A DNA stretch of 35,218 nt from Pseudomonadota bacterium (GTDB lineage Bacteria; Desulfobacterota; Desulfovibrionia; Desulfovibrionales; Desulfovibrionaceae). The stretch lies in contig JAEYDL010000009.1 of assembly GCA_023403845.1 (NCBI GenBank), positions 1-35,218 on the forward strand. The letters are read 5' to 3'. The notes beneath the pieces were generated by a model that searched no databases, was not told the DNA's origin, and was given only the letters and a program-made list of their open reading frames with translations. The first letter of the stretch is position 1. Every line of letters starts with the position of its first letter. Both the position numbers and the translations under genes were made by a program. Shown in pieces: positions 1 to 7,777 of the stretch.

Positions 1-2277
1 GATGTTGTTCTGAATGATGGTTCCCGTGCCGCCGGTATCTATGCTACCAATGAATCAGTAATGAATGTTGATGGAAAAACATCCATCAAGGTTCATGACG
101 CCACTCTTTATAACTATGGCATCAGCAATTATGCCGGCGGCCCCGGCACCTGGACTCTACAGACGATCGAAGACAACAATGATGCGCGGCTTACCTTTGC
201 AGATCTCGATATCTCCACCCGAGGTGGTTATAATTCTATAGGCATCGTTCTTCGGGACAGTTATCGTAATCCTGATGGCGAAGACACGATTACGGTCAAC
301 GGGCATATGAGAATCCATGCCACCGGCGCGGTGGACGATAGCGGCGGCTTTGATGTCGCCGACTGCCCTGAGAAACCCTCAAATTACGGCATATTCCTGA
401 ACAACATCGCAAGTTCGACTTTCAATACCGCTGAAATCACAACTGAATCCACCGGCGAGCGTGTAGAGTCCATCGGCACCTATCTCTATGACAATTCAAA
501 CGCCACGTTCAAGGGTGAAGTCCGCTATCATACGGTCGCCGATGATGCCGCAACGGAAATTTCGACGCTGGCCCGTAAAGAAAGTACACTTGTTTACGAA
601 AAAGGGCTTGTAGCCGACGGCGCTGTGACGTTGAACGCAGTTTCCGGCTCGACCATCAAGGTCAACAGCACGGAAGATGTTGACGCGCTCGTCAGGCTTG
701 ACGGGAACATCGTTGTCGGGAAGACCCAGGCCGCAAAAATCAATAATGATTACAATGAGGAAGATGCGGAACAGGACAACGACGCCACGGAAAACACCAT
801 TTCGGTCAATCTTCTGAACGAGGACTCGTATTTTACCGGCATCAACGAGTTTGGAAATAAGGGCAGCAAGATTGACCTGACCTTCGCCAACGGCGCGCGC
901 TGGAACATGACGGGAGACTCTCCGGTCTCCACGCTTGCCATGCGGAACGGGGGCATCGTGGACCTGACCTATGGCAACGCCCCGGCCACAACTTCCCAAT
1001 TCCGCACCCTGACGGCGGACAACCTGACCGGTGAAGGCGGTATTTTCCGGGTCAATACAGACATCAAAAACGATAAGACCGACCAAATCATCATCGACAA
1101 GGGAACCGGGAGGCATCAGATTGAGGTAATGCCCACCGGCACGGGCGCGGATCGCGAAGCAATGGATTCCTTCATTGTCCAACAGCATGACGGCAACGCT
1201 TCCTTCTCGCTGGCCAACGAGGACGGCAAGGTGGAGCAAGGGCTGTATTTTTACGAGCTGGCGGACCGGGCGGGCAGCGACGGACAGGAATGGTATCTGA
1301 AACGTGCGTCTTCCGGTATCGCTCCGGAAACGCCCGCCGGCGAAGCGGAAGCCTCGCTTTCCGGTCTGGCCGGGCATTACGCCATGTGGTACGGCCAGCT
1401 CACCGACCTGCGCAAGCGTCTGGGCGAAGTGCGCTACGGCACGCAGACCGGCCTGTGGGTGCGCGGCTTCGCCGACAAGTCCCGTCTCGACGGACTGGCA
1501 GGTTCCAGCTTCACCCAAAACCTGTACGGCGGCTCCATCGGGTATGACACTCTGGCCGCTGTGGATGAAGAATACATGTGGATCGTGGGGATGCAGCTCC
1601 GCAGCGCCCACGCAGACCAGCATACCAACGGGCGTTGGGGCGGACATGGCGATTTGACCAGTATGGGAGGCGGCCTGTACTCCACATGGGTTCATGCCGA
1701 CGGCTGGTATGTGGACGCCGCCGCCACAATGGACTGGTATAACCACAAAATCCGCGCCACCATGCGGGACGGCACAAGGGTGCATGATGACCGTTCTTCC
1801 TACGGGCTTGGCGCTTCGCTGGAAGCCGGACGCAAGATAGACTTCGGCTTCAGCAATGAAGGACGCAACCACTGGTTCGTGGAGCCGCAGCTCCAGCTTT
1901 CCTACTTCTGGGTGAAGGGCGGCGACTTCACGGCCAGCAACGGCATGGAAATCGACCAGAAGGATATGGATTCCCTGACAGGGCGCGCCGGTCTCGTGCT
2001 CGGCAAAAAATTCGCTCTGGATGGCGGCAACGGCTCCCGCTACATCCAGCCCTATGTGAAGGCCGGTCTGAACCATGAATTCCTGGGAGAACAGGAAGCC
2101 CGTCTCAACGGCGTCCGCATGACCTCCGACCTGGAAGGTACTCGCGGCTACTACGGCGTGGGGGTGGACTGGCAGGCTACGGACAACCTCCGACTCTACA
2201 TGCAGGCCGAACGCGAACACGGCGAACATTTCACCCGTGAATACAACGTATCCGCAGGGTTGAAGTGGAGTTTCTAG
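1..2277 (+). CDS. Autotransporter, C-terminal part (5' end outside window)
   Basis: Type V secretion protein: the C-terminal beta-barrel inserts in the outer membrane and exports the upstream passenger. The frame is open to the first base, so the gene begins upstream and the ATG at 61 is only an internal methionine. About 758 codons are visible. Codons 1 to about 430 are a low-complexity passenger rich in Asn, Thr, Gly and Asp with beta-helix-like repeats. A helical linker (SLSGLAGHYAMWYGQLTDLRKRLGEVR) leads into the barrel, about codons 480-758, with GLWVRGF, NLYGGSIGYD and alternating aromatic strands. It ends in SAGLKWSF, the C-terminal aromatic expected of an outer-membrane barrel. A hairpin terminator lies about 170 bases downstream. 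The barrel fit is clear; the passenger's role (adhesin or other) cannot be told. Confidence 0.9.
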   Translation, partial: DVVLNDGSRAAGIYATNESVMNVDGKTSIKVHDATLYNYGISNYAGGPGTWTLQTIEDNNDARLTFADLDISTRGGYNSIGIVLRDSYRNPDGEDTITVNGHMRIHATGAVDDSGGFDVADCPEKPSNYGIFLNNIASSTFNTAEITTESTGERVESIGTYLYDNSNATFKGEVRYHTVADDAATEISTLARKESTLVYEKGLVADGAVTLNAVSGSTIKVNSTEDVDALVRLDGNIVVGKTQAAKINNDYNEEDAEQDNDATENTISVNLLNEDSYFTGINEFGNKGSKIDLTFANGARWNMTGDSPVSTLAMRNGGIVDLTYGNAPATTSQFRTLTADNLTGEGGIFRVNTDIKNDKTDQIIIDKGTGRHQIEVMPTGTGADREAMDSFIVQQHDGNASFSLANEDGKVEQGLYFYELADRAGSDGQEWYLKRASSGIAPETPAGEAEASLSGLAGHYAMWYGQLTDLRKRLGEVRYGTQTGLWVRGFADKSRLDGLAGSSFTQNLYGGSIGYDTLAAVDEEYMWIVGMQLRSAHADQHTNGRWGGHGDLTSMGGGLYSTWVHADGWYVDAAATMDWYNHKIRATMRDGTRVHDDRSSYGLGASLEAGRKIDFGFSNEGRNHWFVEPQLQLSYFWVKGGDFTASNGMEIDQKDMDSLTGRAGLVLGKKFALDGGNGSRYIQPYVKAGLNHEFLGEQEARLNGVRMTSDLEGTRGYYGVGVDWQATDNLRLYMQAEREHGEHFTREYNVSAGLKWSF

Positions 2278-2445
2278 AGAAGATTCGCTTTGACTTTTTG
2301 CAAGGTCAAAGCTGAAAAGGCCGCTCGCTTTGGCATACAACAGCGCAAATAAATTGCGTTTATACCTTTGCAACGGTCGCCAGCTCTCGTAGTCGGCAGA
2401 GCATTTCAAAGTGAAAATGTTCTGATGAGGAGAGAAAATAACGGG

Positions 2446-2484
2446 AGGACGCTTCTTCTGATGAAGGGGCGTCCTTTCATTTTG
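2446..2484 (+). terminator. Rho-independent terminator after the autotransporter gene
   Basis: A perfect 7-bp stem, AGGACGC (2446-2452) with GCGTCCT (2469-2475), is followed by a T-rich tail (TTCATTTTG). It lies about 170 bases past the autotransporter stop and is the first good plus-strand hairpin there. Confidence 0.7.
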
Positions 2485-2526
2485 CCGTCTTGTCGAATGC
2501 GCGACTACCGGTCGGCGCGTGTGGAG

Positions 2527-2625
2527 CCGGGGAATAGCCGAAACATATCATTGCAGGTACGTGGGCTGAGATACCCACTCCTGAGAGGGAAAACCATTTC
2601 TCTCTGTCCCAGTCCGTAGGGGAAA
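2527..2625 (+). promoter_or_regulatory. TPP-riboswitch (THI-box)-like element without a downstream thi gene
   Basis: Three conserved blocks of the thiamine pyrophosphate riboswitch occur in the right order and strand: GGCTGAGATACCC (2564-2576), CCTGA (2580-2584) and CGTAGGGGAA (2615-2624), preceded by GGGGAAT (2530-2536), which could be the 5' strand of P2. The stretch between the last two blocks is longer than usual and holds its own hairpin (GAGAG near 2583 with CTCTC near 2600), and GTGGG/CCCAC can form a competing stem. No plus-strand gene follows; minus-strand tRNA genes lie beyond. It is either a degenerate relic or a rearranged aptamer. The motif order is seen directly; function is doubtful. 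Confidence 0.35.
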
Positions 2626-2654
2626 ACAAAATTTAAAAATCTGTGGGGCAGAGC

Positions 2655-2674
2655 GTGGGGCAAATTTGCCCCAC
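2655..2674. repeat. Perfect 20-bp palindrome GTGGGGCAAATTTGCCCCAC
   Basis: Every base of this 20-mer matches its reverse complement. A further TGTGGGGCA lies just upstream at 2642-2650, so the second arm can pair with either copy. No T-run follows on either strand, so it is not a canonical terminator. It lies between the THI-like element and the tRNA terminator, next to a tRNA 3' end. A protein-binding site or a recombination-site remnant are both possible. Confidence 0.5.
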
Positions 2675-2678
2675 ATAC

Positions 2679-2710
2679 GAAAAAAGGGTTACATTTTCAT
2701 GTAACCCTTT
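2679..2710 (-). terminator. Terminator of the tRNA-Gln/tRNA-Glu transcript
   Basis: A 12-bp perfect stem, AAAGGGTTACAT (2683-2694) with ATGTAACCCTTT (2699-2710), is followed on the minus strand by a run of T residues. It lies just past the 3' end of tRNA-Glu. Confidence 0.85.
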
Positions 2711-2719
2711 GATTTCATT

Positions 2720-2796
2720 TGGCGTCCCCAAGCGGATTTGAACCGCTGTTGACGGCGTGAAAGGCCGCTGTCCTGGGCCGGCTAGACGATGGGGAC
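2720..2796 (-). tRNA. tRNA-Glu (anticodon TTC)
   Basis: On the minus strand the gene starts GTCCCCA and ends TGGGGAC-G-CCA, giving a perfect 7-bp acceptor stem with the CCA encoded. The anticodon loop is CTTTCAC (anticodon TTC) and the T-loop is GGTTCAAATCC. It is second in a two-tRNA transcript with tRNA-Gln, 17 bases apart, and is followed by a strong terminator. Confidence 0.95.
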
Positions 2797-2813
2797 ATCC
2801 AAGAAGTGCGTGT

Positions 2814-2888
2814 TGGCTGGGCTACGTGGACTTGAACCACGATTAACGGGACCAGAATCCGTCGTCCTGCCAATTGAACGATAGCCCA
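2814..2888 (-). tRNA. tRNA-Gln (anticodon CTG)
   Basis: On the minus strand it runs from TGGGCTA to TAGCCCA-G-CCA, with a 7-bp acceptor stem and encoded CCA. The anticodon loop is TTCTGGT (anticodon CTG) and the T-arm contains GGTTCAAGTCC. The last anticodon-stem pair is an A-C mismatch. It is first in the tRNA transcript, directly behind a TTGACA promoter. Confidence 0.93.
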
Positions 2889-2901
2889 ACGCGTGAAAAT
2901 C

Positions 2902-2930
2902 TGTTTAGACAAGTGCCCCCTCTTTGTCAA
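2902..2930 (-). promoter_or_regulatory. Sigma-70 promoter of the tRNA-Gln/Glu unit
   Basis: On the minus strand a perfect -35 TTGACA (2930-2925) is followed by a 17-base spacer and the -10-like TAAACA (2907-2902), placing the start about 6 bases before tRNA-Gln. The promoter before the glycine tRNA cluster has the same layout (TTGACA, 17 bases, TAAATG). Confidence 0.7.
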
Positions 2931-3571
2931 CAAAAAAATCAAAAAAAATTCTCTTTTCTTTCTCCTGTTGTCGCTTTATATACAAAGATCTTATCATTTC
3001 AATATATTATAAATATATTTTATTTTAGACCTAGCCAGCCTTTTCAGACCGTAATGCGTCGCGGAAGGATGCTCCCCGTTTATCAGTCATCCGACTCACG
3101 GCCTCACGTACTCAAGCATGCCTTTCTTTCTCTCGAAATCAGCCGTGTTGCTCCTCATCAAGCATGTATGAAGAAATACCTTTGAAGATCTTTTCGGTTT
3201 TCCCCTGCCGGAAATTTCCATATCTGGAGCTACCCGCATGATTCTCCCCCATATCCTTACATATACGGCAAGGGTGGTCTTTTCTTTCGCCTTCATAGAT
3301 GACAATTTTATCAAAAAATTATTTATTATACAGTAATATACTTATTTTTATAATATATTATAATTACATTAACGTATTTTCTCCTTCATTCGAAAGAAAA
3401 AAGACTTGGCATCCCCTCCTTCCTCCCTTAAAGTTCTTCCCGGATCTGAATTGTTTATTCGATCCATCTATTTGTATTTTCAGAAAATTTTCAGATGTGG
3501 AAGTAGGAATCTGACGTTTTCCATCCACAGCATTCACCCTGTTGCGAACCAGGATTCAGATAGGACGAAGC
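2931..3571. other. AT-rich intergenic region without a recognisable gene
   Basis: About 640 bases, much richer in A and T than the flanking genes, especially 2931-3030 and 3296-3390. Short open frames occur on both strands but none has a ribosome-binding site or recognisable product. The stretch before the downstream regulator has no convincing -24/-12 or -35/-10 pair; TTGGCAT near 3406 resembles a sigma-54 -24 box but lacks GC at the matching -12 position. Confidence 0.6.
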
Positions 3572-5113
3572 ATGGACACCACTATTCTGGCCCGTTATCT
3601 GGATACGCTGCACCGTGTTGTAGAGGGGATTTCATCCCGGGGTTCCTTCCGCAGCACCCTGCAGGAAATCCTGACCGCACTGGCTGAACATCTTGATTTC
3701 GAACGGCCACACATCGTGGTTCAGGATCCGGAAAGCCTCAATCTGCGACTTTCCCTTGCCTATGGACAGGCGGACCCACATGTAGCCTACGCCCCCGGAA
3801 AAGGAATTACCGGACAAGTTTTTGCTGGAGGGCAGGCTATTATCGTTTCCTGCATGCGGGATCACTCAGATTTTCGTAACCGCCTGTTTGAACGCACAGA
3901 AACGGAAATGGCGTCATTGGCTTTCATATGCGTTCCCATTCGTGTGGACAATGAGTCCGAAGTGCTCGGGACTCTGAGCGCAGATACGCCTACGGCTCCA
4001 GACGATATTCTGCGTCTGCGGTGCAGCTTTCTCGAATCCGTAGCCTCTCTGGTGGGCAAACGCGTCTCCTATTTACAGGAAGAGCTGGCCAGACAGCATT
4101 TCCAGTCTCCTGGCAAAGAAGACCCGAACCTGCCTGCTGTATCTTCCATTATCGGGTCATCCAAAAACATCCGGCAAGTTCTCAGACAGGCCATTCAGGT
4201 TGGCCCCAGCCGGGCTACTGTGCTGTTACGCGGAGAATCCGGTACGGGCAAGGAACTCATGGCTGAGGCGATTCACCGCAGCAGTCCACGCCGCAACAGC
4301 CCGTTCATTACCCTGAACTGCGCCGCCCTGCCCTCCGAACTTCTGGAAGGAGAACTGTTCGGCTGGCGCAAGGGCGCATTCACAAGTGCTGTCCAAAATC
4401 ATAAGGGACTTTTTGAGCAGGCCGATGGTGGGACTCTCTTTCTCGACGAAATCGGAGACCTCTCCCTGCCGGCTCAGGCCAAGGTATTGCGCGCCATTCA
4501 GGATCGGCAAATCCAATGTCTCGGCAGCGAGCATCTTATCTCTGTGGATGTGCGACTTGTCTGCGCCACAAACCGCCCTCTTGAGCAGCTCGTGGAAGAA
4601 GGACTGTTTCGCGATGATCTCTACTACCGCATCAATGTCTTTCCTATCTTCATGCCCCCGCTGCGTGAACGCGGGGAAGATATTCCTCAGCTCGCCAACC
4701 ATTTCCTTGCCCTGTTCAGTCAGGAATATGACCGCGACGTGAAATGCATTTCCACACCGGCCCTTGATCTGCTCCTTCAATACAACTGGCCCGGAAACGT
4801 ACGCGAGCTCAGAAATATCATGGAAAGAGCCGTGCTGGTCTGTGATGAAACGGTTATTCGCGCCTATCACCTGCCGCAGGTGTTGCAAAAGGAAGACGCC
4901 TCCAGGCGTCCCACTCTGCTTCCCTCCATGGGATTTACCGAAACGATCAATCAGCTTGAGCAGGAAATGATCGTTGAAGCGCTCAAGAAAACAAAAGGCA
5001 ATATTCATGAAGCGGCACGCTTGCTCAAAATAACCTATCGTATTCTTTACTATAAGATGAAAAAATATACAATCGACCACCGTACGTTCGGCCAACCGGA
5101 CGTAGTCGACTGA
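3572..5113 (+). CDS. Sigma-54-dependent transcriptional activator, NifA-like (GAF / AAA+ / Fis HTH)
   Basis: Enhancer-binding protein of 513 residues that would remodel sigma-54 RNA polymerase by ATP hydrolysis. A GAF sensor domain covers about residues 20-165 and the AAA+ domain about 190-425. Walker A GESGTGKE starts at residue 221, Walker B is TLFLDEIGD, and the arginine-finger region is FRDDLYYRINVFPI. A Fis-type helix-turn-helix lies at the C-terminus (NIHEAARLLKITYRILYYKMKKY). The sigma-54 contact loop reads GAFTSA (268-273) rather than GAFTGA. The ATG at 3572 is preferred over an in-frame TTG at 3542 because AGGA lies 6 bases before it. The domain order is that of NifA/FhlA-like proteins; the ligand and targets are unknown. 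No nitrogenase genes are present, and no sigma-54 box was found before the next gene. Confidence 0.9.
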   Translation: MDTTILARYLDTLHRVVEGISSRGSFRSTLQEILTALAEHLDFERPHIVVQDPESLNLRLSLAYGQADPHVAYAPGKGITGQVFAGGQAIIVSCMRDHSDFRNRLFERTETEMASLAFICVPIRVDNESEVLGTLSADTPTAPDDILRLRCSFLESVASLVGKRVSYLQEELARQHFQSPGKEDPNLPAVSSIIGSSKNIRQVLRQAIQVGPSRATVLLRGESGTGKELMAEAIHRSSPRRNSPFITLNCAALPSELLEGELFGWRKGAFTSAVQNHKGLFEQADGGTLFLDEIGDLSLPAQAKVLRAIQDRQIQCLGSEHLISVDVRLVCATNRPLEQLVEEGLFRDDLYYRINVFPIFMPPLRERGEDIPQLANHFLALFSQEYDRDVKCISTPALDLLLQYNWPGNVRELRNIMERAVLVCDETVIRAYHLPQVLQKEDASRRPTLLPSMGFTETINQLEQEMIVEALKKTKGNIHEAARLLKITYRILYYKMKKYTIDHRTFGQPDVVD

Positions 5114-5126
5114 ACATTCCTGTTAT

Positions 5127-5140
5127 CGACGTATACGTCG
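5127..5140. promoter_or_regulatory. Perfect 14-bp palindrome upstream of the alkaline phosphatase gene
   Basis: CGACGTATACGTCG is perfectly self-complementary and lies between the sigma-54 regulator stop and the phosphatase start, about 125 bases before the latter. It could be an operator; there is no loop or T-run, so it is not a terminator. A full Pho box was not found here (only one CTGTCAC half-site near 5211). Confidence 0.35.
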
Positions 5141-5264
5141 CTTCCACGAAACGGCCGCAACGGAATCGTCGCTCAAATCCATTCCGATTGCAGAAAAAAC
5201 GCCATGAGCCTGTCACACTCTCCGACCTACTTTCCTCCCGAACCAAACATTCAGGAGGAATCCG

Positions 5265-7004
5265 ATGAGATCCAAGGTCGTTATTCCCTTTTTCATGGGA
5301 GTCATGCTGATGGCTGGTGTGGCGCAGGCTGCCCCGGCAATTTATCCGGTCGATACGGCACGCTTTCTTGGCGGCTCCAGATTCGACTTCAAGGTTGAGT
5401 TCGACAAGGTTATCAAACCCTCCGAGGCATCAGTCCTCATCAACGGCAAGGATGCTTCTTCGGTGCTTGGCAAATCGCTGGAGTTTGTGGAGCGTGAAGA
5501 CGGGATCGACGCTTCGGCCATGCTGCTGAGGGATGTTTCCTTGAAGCCCGGCAGCTACGAGGTAACCGTCAAGGATTCGACCGGCACGTCCAGAGCCAGG
5601 TGGGACGTGTACGGAACGCCGGACAAGCCCGTAGCCAAAAATGTGATCGTCCTGATAGCCGACGGCCTGAGCATAGGGCACAGAACCTCCGCCAGACTGC
5701 TTTCCAAGGGTGTGACGAATGGCATGTACAACGGCAAGCTGTCTATGGACACCTTGCCATACATGGCTACCCTTGGAACCTGCAGCGTGGACTCCATCGC
5801 CGCCGACTCGGCCAATACGGCTTCCGCCTACATGACGGGGCACAAGTCCAGCGTCAACGCTCTCGGCGTGTATGCCGACCGGACCAAGAATTCTCAGGAT
5901 GATCCCAAACAGGAAACCATCGCCGAAATTCTCCGCCGTACAACTAAAAAATCCATTGGAGTAGTCAGCGACGCCGAAATTGAGGACGCGACCCCTGCCT
6001 CTGTGGTAGCGCATACTCGCAAGCGCAGCGACAAGGCCGACATTGTGGGTATGTTCTATGATGTAAAGCCCGAGGTCATCCTTGGCGGCGGCTCCGCCTA
6101 TTTCCTGCCCAAAACCGTTCCCGGCTCCAAGCGCAAGGATAATAAAAACTATATCGAATCGTTCCAGAAGGAAGGATATTCCATCGCCACGACCAAAACC
6201 GAACTCGACTCCGTCATGGCTCAGAAACCTCAACGTCTGCTCGGACTTTTCCATACCGGGAATCTTGATGGCGTATTGGACCGGACACAGCTCAAGAAGG
6301 GAACCGTCTCCAAATTCCCGGACCAGCCCGATCTGACGGATTCCATCAGGGCCGCTCTGAATGTCCTTTCACAAAATCCTGAAGGATTTTTCCTGATGGT
6401 CGAAGCCGGACTTGTGGACAAATATTCGCATCCTCTCGACTGGGAGCGCGCCGTCTACGACACCATCATGTTCGACAAGGTCGTAGCCATTGCGCAGGAA
6501 TTCTGCGACAAGAATCCTGATACGTTGCTCATCGTGACCGGTGATCATACCCACTCCATTACGGTCATCGGCACAGTGGACGACAGCAAGCCCGGCACGG
6601 AAATGCGCGACAAGGTCGGTATCTACGCCGAAGCCGGATATCCCAATTACCGGGATGAAGACAAGGATGGCTATCCTGACAGCGTCAACGTAAGCAAACG
6701 GCTGGCCGTATTCTTCGGCAACTTCCCTGATTACTACGAAACCTACCGCCCGAAGCTCGACGGCCCCTTCGTCCCTGCGGTCAAGGATGAAAAGGGCAAC
6801 TATATCGCCAATGCCGCCTATAAGGATGTCCCCGGCGCCCAATTCCGCCCCGGAAACCTCCCTCACTCCGAATCCACGGGCGTCCACTCCATTGATGACC
6901 TTGTGGTCGGAGCCCGCGGTCCCCATGCCGAGGAATTCCACGGATTCATGAACAGCACAGAAGTATTTCGCATCATGGCGGAAGCGCTCGCTCTCGGCAA
7001 ATAA
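5265..7004 (+). CDS. Exported alkaline phosphatase (PhoA superfamily)
   Basis: Periplasmic phosphomonoesterase of 579 residues, longer than E. coli PhoA (about 470). The signal peptide is MRSKVVIPFFMGVMLMAGVAQA, cut before APA. An N-terminal domain of about 100 residues (RFLGGSRFDFKVEFDKVIKP) precedes the catalytic core. Core motifs: metal-binding Asp133 in LIADGLS; nucleophile Ser182 in ADSANTASAYMTGHK; FFLMVEAGLVDKYSHPLDW, matching the family MVEGASIDKQDH region; TGDHTH at 425-430; and near the C-terminus STGVHSIDDLVVGARGPHA with the last metal-ligand histidine. The start is clear: AGGAGG lies 7 bases before the ATG. It is the only gene between the sigma-54 activator and a hairpin terminator, so it is probably monocistronic. 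Whether phosphate limitation or the neighbouring activator controls it cannot be told. Confidence 0.92.
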   Translation: MRSKVVIPFFMGVMLMAGVAQAAPAIYPVDTARFLGGSRFDFKVEFDKVIKPSEASVLINGKDASSVLGKSLEFVEREDGIDASAMLLRDVSLKPGSYEVTVKDSTGTSRARWDVYGTPDKPVAKNVIVLIADGLSIGHRTSARLLSKGVTNGMYNGKLSMDTLPYMATLGTCSVDSIAADSANTASAYMTGHKSSVNALGVYADRTKNSQDDPKQETIAEILRRTTKKSIGVVSDAEIEDATPASVVAHTRKRSDKADIVGMFYDVKPEVILGGGSAYFLPKTVPGSKRKDNKNYIESFQKEGYSIATTKTELDSVMAQKPQRLLGLFHTGNLDGVLDRTQLKKGTVSKFPDQPDLTDSIRAALNVLSQNPEGFFLMVEAGLVDKYSHPLDWERAVYDTIMFDKVVAIAQEFCDKNPDTLLIVTGDHTHSITVIGTVDDSKPGTEMRDKVGIYAEAGYPNYRDEDKDGYPDSVNVSKRLAVFFGNFPDYYETYRPKLDGPFVPAVKDEKGNYIANAAYKDVPGAQFRPGNLPHSESTGVHSIDDLVVGARGPHAEEFHGFMNSTEVFRIMAEALALGK

Positions 7005-7026
7005 GCTCAGCCCGATTCACTCATCC

Positions 7027-7052
7027 AGGGCCTCCCTCAACAGGGAGGCCCT
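7027..7052 (+). terminator. Hairpin terminator after the phosphatase gene
   Basis: An 11-bp perfect stem, AGGGCCTCCCT (7027-7037) with AGGGAGGCCCT (7042-7052), around a CAAC loop, 24 bases after the stop codon. The T-run that follows is weak (TTTT only at about 7063), so termination efficiency is uncertain. Confidence 0.65.
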
Positions 7053-7253
7053 CTCAAACTCCTTTTGAATCCTCTTCAATTTGTTGAGCTTCTCCCAACC
7101 CCTGTGAAATAGCTTTTCCCGCATGAATTTTTCGCCTCAGTCATACGCCGTTTGCCCATGCGAAAAGAAATATCCATCTCAAATAAGTCCCAATTATTTC
7201 CTGTGACTATATTGATTGTTTTCCTGACCACACAGCACCCTAAGGAGTTCCCC

Positions 7254-7700
7254 GTGAAGCAGATCCTGCTTTTTTGTCTTGTTCTTCTGCTTGGAATTCA
7301 GCACACCGCGTCCGCACGAGCGGCAGATGCAGACAATACTCTTCGCTTTAACGAACTCTATAGCGGAGGAGGAGTTCTTGGATTGCAATTTTCGGAAAAG
7401 GTGCAGCATCTGAATGGTAAAAAGGTAGTAATCCAAGGGTTTATGGCTCCACCGCTCAAGGCCGAGGCAAATTTTTTCGTTCTTACTCGAGAGCCTGTAG
7501 CCCTTTGTCCCTTCTGCCAGTCCGATGCCGACTGGCCGGACAATATCCTCGTCGTCTATCTTGATGAACGCCAGAACTTTGTCCAGAACAATACTACCAT
7601 TGAGGTTGAAGGAATTCTGGAAATTGGCTCTCACGAAGACGCCGCGACTGGATTTGTCAGCCAGATGCGCCTGCGCAGCGCAACATTTCATAAAATCTGA
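7254..7700 (+). CDS. Small exported protein with CPFC motif, first gene of an ABC unit (DUF3299-like?)
   Basis: 148-residue protein starting at GTG 7254, chosen because TAAGGAG lies 6-7 bases before it and the residues that follow (VKQILLFCLVLLLGIQHTASARA) form a signal peptide. The frame opens about 100 bases earlier, but that part does not look coded. The mature part is one small beta-rich domain, with GKKVVIQGFMAPPLKAEANFFVLTREPVALCPFCQSDADWPDNILVVYL and a later TTIEVEGILEIG. CPFC could bind a metal or form a disulfide. The layout (GxxVxIxGFxxP, then Cys residues and a V-V-Y strand) recalls the short exported DUF3299 proteins that accompany MacB-like ABC transporters. That assignment is an inference. 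The ATPase and permease genes follow on the same strand. Confidence 0.7.
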   Translation: MKQILLFCLVLLLGIQHTASARAADADNTLRFNELYSGGGVLGLQFSEKVQHLNGKKVVIQGFMAPPLKAEANFFVLTREPVALCPFCQSDADWPDNILVVYLDERQNFVQNNTTIEVEGILEIGSHEDAATGFVSQMRLRSATFHKI

Positions 7701-7777
7701 TACCCGTATCTCAAAATCGAACATCTTGATGGCGTTCAGCGCAAAAAACATCCTTCATGTTTTCAGGAGGCATTCCG

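Noticed and set aside
496..2409. 637-codon open frame antisense to the autotransporter gene
   Set aside because: The sense strand has a signature barrel and C-terminal Phe; the antisense frame is a mirror of its codon bias with no recognisable domain.
3406..3425. TTGGCAT as a sigma-54 promoter before the first activator gene
   Set aside because: The GG is present, but the base pair 10 positions on is TT rather than GC.
5205..5217. CTGTCAC as a Pho box before the phosphatase gene
   Set aside because: Only one half-site is seen; a Pho box needs two with proper spacing.
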